The translations under genes were made by a program, and so were the position numbers. Under the pieces are notes generated by a model. It ran no database searches. It saw only the letters and a program-made list of their open reading frames with translations, and was not told where the DNA came from. Below, in pieces: positions 1 through 5,103 of a stretch of 5,103 bases of DNA. Numbering within the stretch: position 1 is the stretch's first letter; every line of letters starts with the position of its first letter. Source of the DNA: Gammaproteobacteria bacterium (lineage in GTDB: Bacteria > Pseudomonadota > Gammaproteobacteria > Thiohalospirales > Thiohalospiraceae); NCBI GenBank assembly GCA_011322575.1, contig DRMK01000261.1:1-5103 (forward strand). Direction: 5' to 3'.

Positions 1-656
1 ACGTGGATGAAGTCGCGCCGCTGCTCCCCGTCCCCGTAGCCGTCGCACCCCTCGAACAGCCTGACGCGGCCGCTCTCCCGGATCTGGTTGTAGAGGTGGA
101 AGGCGACGCTGGCCATGCTCCCCTTGTGCTGCTCGCGCGGGCCATAGACATTGAAGTAGCGGAAGCCGGCGATCTGGGTCTTGCTCAGGGGCAGTATGCG
201 CCGCACATAGTGGTCGAACAGCAGCTTGGAGTAGCCGTAGACATTCAGCGGCCGCTCGTTGGCGGGATCCTCGCGGAACTCCCGCTGCAGGCCGTAGACC
301 GCCGCCGATGAGGCGTACAAAAACGGGACGCTGCGCTCCACGCAATACTCCAGGAGCCGCTTGGAGTATTCGTAGTTGTTGTTCATCATGTAGCGGCCGT
401 CCCACTCGGTGGTGGTGGAGCAGGCTCCCTGGTGGAACAGCGCCCCGTTGGAGCCCACCAGGCGCTCTCCGGCCTCGATGCGGCGCAGGAACTCCTCCTT
501 GTCCATATAGTCCCGGATGGCGCAGTCCACCAGGTTGACGAACTTGGTGCCGTCGCTCAGATCATCCACCACCAGGATGTCGTCGCGCCCCGCGTCGTTG
601 AGCGCCCTGACCAGATTGCTGCCGATGAAACCGGCTCCCCCTGTAACGATAATCAT
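1..656 (-). CDS. hldD: ADP-L-glycero-D-manno-heptose 6-epimerase, N-terminal 218 codons (cut by window edge)
   Basis: HldD epimerises ADP-D-glycero-beta-D-manno-heptose at C6 to the L-glycero form, the last cytoplasmic step in making the heptose donor for the LPS inner core. The visible residues form an extended short-chain dehydrogenase/reductase. The Rossmann loop GGAGFIGSN is at 6-14, the strand-2 end VVDDLSDGTKFVNLVD at 29-44, and CSTTTEWDG at 79-87. ASSAAVYG (115-122) supplies Ser116, and YGYSK (140-144) supplies Tyr140 and Lys144. FRYFNVYGPRE is at 165-175, followed by HKGSMAS with Lys178, and RRDFIH is at the cut. Residues 116, 140, 144 and 178 fall on the numbers I recall for the E. 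coli enzyme, which supports the start. The ATG overlaps the hldE stop as ATGA, and AGGAG lies six bases upstream. The family is about 310-330 residues long, so roughly 100 are missing beyond the left edge. No frame break is seen in what is present. Confidence 0.97.
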   Translation of the reverse strand, partial: MIIVTGGAGFIGSNLVRALNDAGRDDILVVDDLSDGTKFVNLVDCAIRDYMDKEEFLRRIEAGERLVGSNGALFHQGACSTTTEWDGRYMMNNNYEYSKRLLEYCVERSVPFLYASSAAVYGLQREFREDPANERPLNVYGYSKLLFDHYVRRILPLSKTQIAGFRYFNVYGPREQHKGSMASVAFHLYNQIRESGRVRLFEGCDGYGDGEQRRDFIH

Positions 657-2083
657 TGCCCGCTCCTGATGGTGGAGATTATGCCGCTGGTGGATATCCC
701 CTCCGCAAAATCCAGCACCCGCACCTCGCCGCCGCTGGCGATCACGCAGTCGTATCCGGCGATCTCCTCGGGCCGGTAGTCGCCGCCCTTCACCAGGCAA
801 TCGGGGCGGATACTGCAGATGAGCCGCTCCGGGGTGGATTCGGAGAACGGCACCACCCAGTCCACGGCCTGCAGCCCGGCCAGCACCGCCATGCGCCGCT
901 CCAGCGGATTGACCGGGCGGCCGCTGCCCTTGAGGGCCGCCACCGAGGCGTCATCGTTGACCGCCACGATGAGCCGGTCGCCCAGCCTGCGCGCCTGCTC
1001 CAGGTAGGCCACGTGGCCGGCGTGCAGGATGTCGAAGCAGCCGTTGGTCATTACGATGCGCTCCCCCTGGCTGCGCGCATCCTGCACCGCCAGGAGCAGC
1101 TGCTCCTCGCTCATGACGCCACCGCCACCGCTCTCCTCGCGCAGCGCCTGGCGCAGCTCGGGGACGCTGATGGCGGCGGTGCCCAGCTTGCCCACCACGA
1201 TCCCGGCGGCCAGGTTGGCCAGCGCCGTGGCGCGCTCCTGACTCTCCCCCGCGGCCAGCGCAGCGGCCAGTACCGAGATCACCGTGTCGCCGGCGCCGGT
1301 GACGTCGAACACCTCCCGCGCCCGGGTGGGCAGATGGAGCTCCGGCTGTTCAGCCCGCAGCAGGGTCATGCCGTGCTCGCCCCTGGTCACCAGCAGCGCC
1401 TCCAGCTCCAGCTCGCGGATGAGCCGCCGCCCCTTTTCGGCAAGCTCCTCCTCGTGACGGCAGGGGCCCACCACCGCCTCAAACTCCGCCATGTTGGGGG
1501 TGATCAGGCTGGCGCCGCGGTAGATGGAGAAGTCCCGGCTCTTGGGATCCACCAGCACGCGTCTGCCCTCCTCCCGCGCACTCTCGATGAAAGGGGTCAC
1601 AGGCTGCAAGGCGCCCTTGGCGTAGTCGGAAAGCAGCACCACGTCCGCTTCCGGCAGCAGTTCCCGATAGCGCTTCTGCATGGCATCCGCGCCACGGCCG
1701 GCGCTGCCGAAGTCCCCCTCGAAATCCAGCCGGATGAGCTGCTGCTGGCGGCTGATGATGCGCAGCTTGGTGACCGTGGGAAGGCCAAGCAGGCGGCAGA
1801 AGTGGCATTCGATCCCGGCGCTGCCGAGCCGCTGCTCGAGGGCGTCGGCCGGCTCGTCCTCTCCGGTCAGCCCCACCAGGGTGGCGCTCGCCCCCAGGGT
1901 GGCGATGTTGAGCGCCACGTTGCCGGCGCCGCCGGGACGCTCCTCCACCTCCCGGATGTGCACCACCGGCACCGGAGCTTCCGGAGAGATGCGCGAGGCG
2001 CCGCCGCGCCAGTAGCGGTCCAGCATGACATCGCCGGCCACCAGCACCCGGGCCGAGCTGAAATCAGGAATCGTCAGCTTCAT
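653..2083 (-). CDS. hldE: Bifunctional heptose-7-phosphate kinase / heptose-1-phosphate adenylyltransferase
   Basis: This fused cytoplasmic enzyme carries out two steps of ADP-heptose synthesis. The N-terminal half phosphorylates D-glycero-D-manno-heptose 7-phosphate to the 1,7-bisphosphate. The C-terminal half adenylylates heptose 1-phosphate after the bisphosphatase has acted. The 476-residue length is normal for the fused form. The kinase half is a PfkB/ribokinase fold: GDVMLDRYW at 17-25, SRISPEAPVPVV at 30-41, GGAGNVALNIA at 51-61, LSDYAKGAL at 151-159, DPK at 179-181, TPN at 195-197, and DVTGAGDT at 260-267 with the expected catalytic Asp266. A Gly-rich linker (about 315-324) leads to the nucleotidyltransferase half, with TNGCFDILHAGH at 346-357 (HxGH at 354-357), SRPVNPLERR at 388-397, KGGDY at 432-436 and STSGII at 464-469. 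The start MKLTIPDF matches the family's N-terminus. The gene overlaps gmhA by 20 bases and hldD by 4. All key motifs are intact. Confidence 0.98.
   Translation of the reverse strand: MKLTIPDFSSARVLVAGDVMLDRYWRGGASRISPEAPVPVVHIREVEERPGGAGNVALNIATLGASATLVGLTGEDEPADALEQRLGSAGIECHFCRLLGLPTVTKLRIISRQQQLIRLDFEGDFGSAGRGADAMQKRYRELLPEADVVLLSDYAKGALQPVTPFIESAREEGRRVLVDPKSRDFSIYRGASLITPNMAEFEAVVGPCRHEEELAEKGRRLIRELELEALLVTRGEHGMTLLRAEQPELHLPTRAREVFDVTGAGDTVISVLAAALAAGESQERATALANLAAGIVVGKLGTAAISVPELRQALREESGGGGVMSEEQLLLAVQDARSQGERIVMTNGCFDILHAGHVAYLEQARRLGDRLIVAVNDDASVAALKGSGRPVNPLERRMAVLAGLQAVDWVVPFSESTPERLICSIRPDCLVKGGDYRPEEIAGYDCVIASGGEVRVLDFAEGISTSGIISTIRSGQ
663..667 (-). promoter_or_regulatory. Shine-Dalgarno site of hldD
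   Basis: On the minus strand, AGGAG is followed by six bases (CGGGCA) and then the hldD ATG. It lies inside the last codons of hldE and is the clearest ribosome-binding site in the window. It fixes the hldD start and suggests fresh initiation in addition to coupling through the ATGA overlap. Confidence 0.8.
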
Positions 2084-2639
2084 ATCCGGATTCCACCGCC
2101 TCGCACAGCATGTGCAGAATCAGGATGTGGACCTCCTGGATGCGCGCGGTGCTCTTCACCGGGACGGTGAGCGGCAGATCCACCAGGGAGGCCAGCTCTC
2201 CCCCATCGCGCCCCAGCAGACCCACGGTCTGAATGTTGTGCTCCCGGGCGTACTCCACCGTCCGGACCATGTTGGCCGAGTTGCCCGAAGTGCTGATGGC
2301 CACCAGCAGCTCGCCCGGCCTGGCCAGCGCCTCCAGCTGACGGCGGAAGATCTGTTCGTAACCGTAGTCGTTGCCGATGGAGGTGAGCGCCGAGGTATCG
2401 GTGGTAAGGGCGATGGCGGGAAAGCCGCGCCGCTCCCGCTCGAAGCGTCCCGCCAGCTCCGCGGCGAAGTGCTGCGAGTCGGCCGCGGAGCCGCCGTTGC
2501 CGCACACGTAGATCTGCCCGCCGTGGCCCAGGACCCGCAGGATCCGCTGCGCCGCCTCGTGGATCCGTGGGGCGAGTCCGGAGATACAGGAGACGGCTTC
2601 GTTGTGGGCGGCCAGGGTGGCTTCGATATCCAGGGGCAT
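2064..2639 (-). CDS. gmhA: D-sedoheptulose-7-phosphate isomerase (phosphoheptose isomerase)
   Basis: GmhA is the first committed enzyme of heptose synthesis, turning D-sedoheptulose 7-phosphate into D-glycero-D-manno-heptose 7-phosphate in the cytoplasm. The 191-residue product is a single SIS (sugar isomerase) domain of normal length. Phosphosugar-binding segments are CGNGGSAADSQHFAAEL at 46-62 and STSGNSANM at 116-124. The residues described as metal-binding or catalytic in the E. coli enzyme (His61, Glu65, Gln172, His180) have equivalents here at His57, Glu61, Gln168 and His176, all with the same offset of four. The segment TTDTSALTSIGNDYG (79-93) and the RIQEVHILILH helix (166-176) are typical of the family. 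The AAD form of the first loop resembles non-enteric GmhA more than the E. coli form. The start lies 29 bases after the upstream stop, with no strong Shine-Dalgarno site. An in-frame TAG nine bases before the ATG excludes a longer N-terminus. Confidence 0.97.
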   Translation of the reverse strand: MPLDIEATLAAHNEAVSCISGLAPRIHEAAQRILRVLGHGGQIYVCGNGGSAADSQHFAAELAGRFERERRGFPAIALTTDTSALTSIGNDYGYEQIFRRQLEALARPGELLVAISTSGNSANMVRTVEYAREHNIQTVGLLGRDGGELASLVDLPLTVPVKSTARIQEVHILILHMLCEAVESGYEADDS

Positions 2640-2645
2640 AGTGTT

Positions 2646-2672
2646 CTACAGTAATTTGCCAGAGGGCGTCAT
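2646..2672 (-). other. Eight-codon reading frame ending in amber, between the GT9 gene and gmhA
   Basis: An ATG overlaps the TGA of the GT9 gene (ATGA) and opens a frame reading MTPSGKLL before a TAG stop. Two codons later, in the same frame, comes the gmhA ATG. The purine-rich run GGAAAAA lies just upstream of this ATG, whereas the gmhA start has little of its own. It could be a chance frame, a re-initiation stepping stone that couples gmhA to the gene before it, or the remains of an older gmhA start. Nothing shows that it is translated. Confidence 0.3.
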
Positions 2673-3892
2673 TGTACCGCTTTTTCCAGCACCGGGCGCA
2701 GGGTGTCGAACACCTGCTCCGGCTGGATCACCTGCAGGCAGACGTTGTCCCGGCAGGGGGTCTTGCGGTGGTTGGCGGCGCTGACGCACGGGGAGCAGGC
2801 CAGCCCGGCGTAGATGGGGGTCGAGTTGCCCAGCGAGCCGTACAGCGCCGGGGTCTCCGGCCCGAACAGGACGAAGGTGGGCAGATCGGTGATGGCGGAG
2901 AAGTGACCCGGACCGGAGTCGTTGGTCACCATCAGGGTTGCGATACTGTAAAGGACAGGCAGCTCCCCCAGCTGCAGCTGGCCGGCGAAGTTGATGCAAC
3001 GCCCGCTCCCCGTGGCGCTGCGCAGCGACTCCGCCTCCTCCCGCTCCGATGGTGCTCCGGTGATCAGGATCAGCGCCTGCGGAAACTGCTCCAGGATCAT
3101 CTTCATGAGCGCCACGTAGCGCTCGGGCATCCAGCGCCGCTGCGGCAGGAGCTCGCTCGCGTTGGGGTTGATCAGCACCAGCGGCTGCTCCTGCGGCCGC
3201 CAGGCGGGATGGAGCCGCCTTATCCTGTCGCGCATCGCCTCCCGCCGTTCGGCATCCACGGAGATTTTGCGCAGGCGGATCTCCTCGTCGGCGATGAGGG
3301 TCTTGGAGAAGGGCAGCTCCTCCCGGTCGGCCAGCAGGGCGTTGACCAGGGCGACGAAGTTCCTGGCGATGTGCTGGTGAGGGTTGTAGGCCACCCGCCG
3401 GGTAAGCATCCCCCCCCGGTAGAGCCCCTCGTTGTGGAAGGCGTGGAAACCCACCCGGTTAACCGCCCCGCTGAGGCCGGTGAGCAGCGCCGTGAAGCGG
3501 GAGAACAGCTCCAGGTCGACCACGCTGTCGATCCCCCTGCGGCGGCTCCAGCGCAGGAAGGCCAGGGTATCCAGCGCCAGGTGCCACAGGCTCTCCTCGC
3601 GGATGGTGAAGATGTTGTCGCGGGCAACGGTATCCAGCAGGTGCAGGCTGGGGGCGTTTTTGGCGAAGATGAGGAAAAACAGCTCCACCCCGCGCTCCCG
3701 CTTCAGCTTCTGCATGGCCGGATCCGCCAGGATGGTGCTGCCCATCTCGGAGAGTTCGATGAACAGCACCCTGCGCGGCGCAACCTGGACAGGTGGCCTG
3801 ATGGCCTGCCAGAGGCGCAGCACCCCGCTCACCAGCCAGCAGAGCGGCACCCCTGCCCAGTGATCGATGCGGCGCATGGTATCGACCTTCAT
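2669..3892 (-). CDS. Glycosyltransferase family 9 protein (heptosyltransferase-like)
   Basis: This is a 407-residue GT-B fold transferase of the GT9 family, whose studied members add ADP-heptose to the LPS core on the cytoplasmic face of the inner membrane. The N-terminal Rossmann segment RVLFIELSEMGSTILADPAM is at 41-60. The C-terminal donor half has LVLINPNASELLPQRRW at 238-254, ILITGAPSERE at 275-285, MVTNDSGPGHFSAI at 321-334 (Asp325) and FVLFGPETPAL at 340-350. About 38 residues precede the fold, including a hydrophobic stretch (14-28) that may hold the protein to the membrane. Two things are odd. Ser52 stands where heptosyltransferases have the catalytic Asp (Asp13 in WaaC), and four Cys sit at 366, 369, 380 and 385. 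The ATG shares one base with the preceding stop (TAATG). The frame stays open further upstream, but that part lies within the flippase gene and has no family character. Acceptor and donor are unknown, so no waa symbol is given. Confidence 0.9.
   Translation of the reverse strand: MKVDTMRRIDHWAGVPLCWLVSGVLRLWQAIRPPVQVAPRRVLFIELSEMGSTILADPAMQKLKRERGVELFFLIFAKNAPSLHLLDTVARDNIFTIREESLWHLALDTLAFLRWSRRRGIDSVVDLELFSRFTALLTGLSGAVNRVGFHAFHNEGLYRGGMLTRRVAYNPHQHIARNFVALVNALLADREELPFSKTLIADEEIRLRKISVDAERREAMRDRIRRLHPAWRPQEQPLVLINPNASELLPQRRWMPERYVALMKMILEQFPQALILITGAPSEREEAESLRSATGSGRCINFAGQLQLGELPVLYSIATLMVTNDSGPGHFSAITDLPTFVLFGPETPALYGSLGNSTPIYAGLACSPCVSAANHRKTPCRDNVCLQVIQPEQVFDTLRPVLEKAVQ
3410..3417 (-). 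repeat. G8 homopolymer inside the GT9 gene
   Basis: Eight consecutive C on the plus strand read as G8 on the coding strand, covering codons 159-161 (Arg-Gly-Gly) of the GT9 protein. It is the longest single-base run I found in the window. A change of one base would shift the frame in the middle of the protein. Confidence 0.85.
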
Positions 3893-4809
3893 TAGATCTG
3901 GTACTTTCCGGTCAGATAGAAATAGAGGCCGGGCAGACTGGTGACGATCAAAGCTACGCCGTAGAGAATGGACATGGCCAGCACCACGCTCTTGTCCGCC
4001 CCGAGCAGCGCGAACAGTCCCACCATCGCCCCCTCGCGTATCCCCCACCCGGCCAGGGTCACCGGGATCAGGGTCAGCAGTATGACCGGCGGCACGATGA
4101 CCAGGTAGGTCAGCAGACCATACCCCAACCCCACGCTCTGCGCCAGAAAGTAGATGGAGAGCACCGAGAACAGGTGGGTGACTATGGTCAGCACGATCTG
4201 GATGGCGCCCATGCGGCCTCGGTACACTCGGTTGGTACGCCGCGACAGGCCGTGCACCGGGCGCAACCAGGAGCGGTTGCGCAGCAGCGCGAAACGGTTC
4301 AGGTTGAAGCGCTGCACCGCCATCAACAGCAGGATGGCCCCGATGCCCCCCAGCGACATGGCATTTATCACCCAGAAGATCCTGGCCGGCAACAGATCCG
4401 GGCGCAGCAGATTGGCCAGCAGGTTCAGCATCAGCAGGCCGCTCAGCCCCACCAACCGGTCGATGAACACCCCGGCAAAGGCGTTGCGCTTGCGGAACCC
4501 GAGCCGGATCACATCCAACACCCGCAACGCATCTCCTCCGATGCTGGTGGGCAGCGCCTGGTTGAAGAACGCCCCCTTGAAATAGCTCTTCAGATAGAAC
4601 GGAAAGTCCTGCCCAAAGCGCAGCGTCTTCATGATTACGCTCCAGCGATAGGAAGCCATAAAGGTACTGGAAAGCTGGGCCAGGAACCCCAACAGCACAT
4701 ATCCCGGGTGCGCCGCACCGATCACCTGCGTCACACGCTGGGCATCCACGTTGCGGAAGATGAGAAACAGTATCGTCAGGGTGACGGCTATCTTGACGGC
4801 ATTTTTCAT
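3892..4809 (-). CDS. Flippase-like integral membrane protein (LPG-synthase-TM / UPF0104 family)
   Basis: This is a polytopic inner-membrane protein of 305 residues from the ATG used here. Hydrophobic segments lie at about 2-18, 34-54, 111-135, 144-165, 200-228, 232-254 and 264-299, some long enough for more than one helix. Hallmarks of the family (PF03706, related to the membrane half of MprF and to AglD-like proteins) are NQALPTSIGGDALR at 83-96, IDRLVG at 116-121 and IPVTLAGWGIREG at 248-260. Members are linked to moving lipids or lipid-linked sugars, but most are unassigned, and the substrate here is unknown. Its stop overlaps the GT9 start, so the two are probably made together. The reading frame can also start at a TTG at 4842, adding 11 residues. 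I prefer the ATG because it gives a usual family N-terminus (MKNAVKIAV) and because the likely promoter leaves almost no leader before the TTG. Neither start has a clear Shine-Dalgarno site. Confidence 0.88.
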   Translation of the reverse strand: MKNAVKIAVTLTILFLIFRNVDAQRVTQVIGAAHPGYVLLGFLAQLSSTFMASYRWSVIMKTLRFGQDFPFYLKSYFKGAFFNQALPTSIGGDALRVLDVIRLGFRKRNAFAGVFIDRLVGLSGLLMLNLLANLLRPDLLPARIFWVINAMSLGGIGAILLLMAVQRFNLNRFALLRNRSWLRPVHGLSRRTNRVYRGRMGAIQIVLTIVTHLFSVLSIYFLAQSVGLGYGLLTYLVIVPPVILLTLIPVTLAGWGIREGAMVGLFALLGADKSVVLAMSILYGVALIVTSLPGLYFYLTGKYQI

Positions 4810-4914
4810 GCGGAACAAGGGGGGTGGTATGGCACCAGGCAATGTAAAACGGCGAATAATACCATTCTGGCGCTACAGGCGGTATCGGTTCTTACCGGGC
4901 TTGTCTGTTGCCGC
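4810..4914. other. Spacer between the membrane-protein gene and the flippase-like gene
   Basis: This 105-base spacer holds the promoter candidate and a weak inverted repeat (CGGT at 4886-4889 with ACCG at 4894-4897, four-base loop). There is no U-run after the repeat, so it does not look like an intrinsic terminator for the upstream gene. A C6 run on the coding strand (4819-4824) lies between the alternative TTG and ATG starts of the flippase-like gene. No RNA gene or riboswitch is recognised. Confidence 0.5.
4856..4864 (-). promoter_or_regulatory. Candidate extended -10 promoter for the heptose operon
   Basis: On the minus strand the sequence reads TGGTATTAT, a TGn extension directly followed by a -10 hexamer one base from consensus. 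No convincing -35 is seen 17 bases upstream, which is tolerable for an extended -10 promoter. Transcription would begin near 4849, giving a leader of about 40 bases before the ATG at 4809. It lies in the only spacer of any length in the window and the only AT-richer one. All five genes downstream overlap or are at most 29 bases apart, so one promoter here could serve them all. Confidence 0.45.
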
Positions 4915-5103
4915 TCACCGGGAGACGCGGGACCTCTCCCTGGCAAGCCGCCACAGCCCCGGCAGGGCCGCCAGGAATGAAACCACCGCTATGGTTCTCT
5001 GGAACAGGGCCACGCCGGGATCACCGGTTTGGTGAAACAGCAGCAGCCAGGCGGCGGCCGCCACCAGAAGCAGGGCCATTGCGCGCTGCGCCGGCGGGTG
5101 CAA
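4915..5103 (-). CDS. Small or C-terminal part of an unrecognised membrane protein (cut by window edge)
   Basis: The frame is open from the right edge to a TGA at 4915, giving 62 codons. The first is TTG, which may be an ordinary Leu inside a longer gene, so the true start is unknown; an internal ATG at 5079 is another possibility. Two hydrophobic segments are visible, about residues 8-23 (Ala/Leu-rich) and 35-51. They are joined by a short polar loop (HQTGDPG), and the tail is basic (RLARERSRVSR), which by the positive-inside rule would lie in the cytoplasm. I recognise no family. Strand and position suit another envelope gene, and the 105-base spacer with its own promoter candidate suggests it is at least partly independent of the heptose operon. 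GC-rich shadow frames of this length are common, so the call rests on the membrane-like pattern and the continuing strand. Confidence 0.5.
   Translation of the reverse strand: MHPPAQRAMALLLVAAAAWLLLFHQTGDPGVALFQRTIAVVSFLAALPGLWRLARERSRVSR

Noticed and set aside
686..693. GCTGGTGG, the E. coli Chi octamer, on the plus strand.
   Set aside because: A single copy inside coding DNA of high GC is expected by chance, and the host's recombination octamer is unknown.
3..779. Three plus-strand frames across the left end (3-311, 308-538, 432-779).
   Set aside because: All lie opposite hldD, and the last also opposite the end of hldE. The minus strand reads as a continuous, family-typical HldD, so these are shadows.
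656..2170. A 504-codon open frame on the plus strand opposite hldE and the end of gmhA.
   Set aside because: It is the antisense shadow of a GC-rich gene. Its product is rich in His, Gln, Ala, Gly and Arg with no recognisable domain, while the opposite strand carries full HldE motifs.
2672..3895. A 407-codon open frame on the plus strand, exactly opposite the GT9 gene.
   Set aside because: It mirrors the GT9 frame codon for codon, has low-complexity composition and no family features, and is explained by third-position GC bias.
3893..4048. A 52-codon upstream extension of the GT9 frame.
   Set aside because: It lies wholly inside the flippase-like gene in another frame and gives an Arg/Gly-rich stretch unlike any GT9 N-terminus. 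The TAATG junction gives a better start.
4886..4897. Small inverted repeat considered as a terminator or operator in the spacer.
   Set aside because: The stem is only four base pairs and has no following U-run, so it is too weak to call either.
1..5103. CRISPR arrays, tRNA or rRNA genes, insertion-sequence ends, toxin-antitoxin pairs or defence genes.
   Set aside because: No spaced direct repeats, RNA-gene landmarks, transposase motifs or defence-type proteins were seen. The window is filled by one LPS-related operon.

Overview
The window is a compact, single-direction stretch of bacterial chromosome with high GC. All the genes I can support lie on the minus strand, so transcription runs from high to low coordinates. 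It looks like the supply operon for the heptose of the lipopolysaccharide (LPS) inner core of a Gram-negative bacterium. The fused HldE and the HldD read closely like their Escherichia coli counterparts as I remember them. This points to a high-GC gammaproteobacterium, but that placement is inference from family resemblance and the genus cannot be named.

Layout in transcription order: (1) the 3' end of an unrecognised small membrane protein gene that enters from the right edge (5103-4915). (2) A roughly 105-base spacer with the only AT-richer patch in the window and a good extended -10 promoter candidate. (3) A polytopic membrane protein of the flippase-like / lysylphosphatidylglycerol-synthase-TM family (4809-3892). 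(4) A glycosyltransferase family 9 (heptosyltransferase-like) gene (3892-2669), sharing one base with the gene before it. (5) gmhA, sedoheptulose-7-phosphate isomerase (2639-2064). (6) hldE, fused heptose-7-phosphate kinase and heptose-1-phosphate adenylyltransferase (2083-653), overlapping gmhA by 20 bases. (7) hldD, ADP-heptose 6-epimerase (656 to the left edge), overlapping hldE by 4 bases (ATGA) and cut off after 218 codons.

Together GmhA, HldE and HldD convert sedoheptulose 7-phosphate to ADP-L-glycero-beta-D-manno-heptose. The one missing enzyme is the bisphosphatase GmhB, which is not in the window. The GT9 protein is a candidate user of such a sugar nucleotide, and the flippase-like protein may handle a lipid or lipid-linked glycan in the inner membrane. 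Both roles are inferred from family and position.

Nothing here amounts to an obviously new system. The points most worth checking are in the GT9 gene: a Ser where heptosyltransferases have their catalytic Asp, a four-Cys cluster near the C-terminus, and a G8 homopolymer. Also of note are the unexplained pairing with a flippase-like protein and an eight-codon reading frame with an amber stop directly in front of gmhA.
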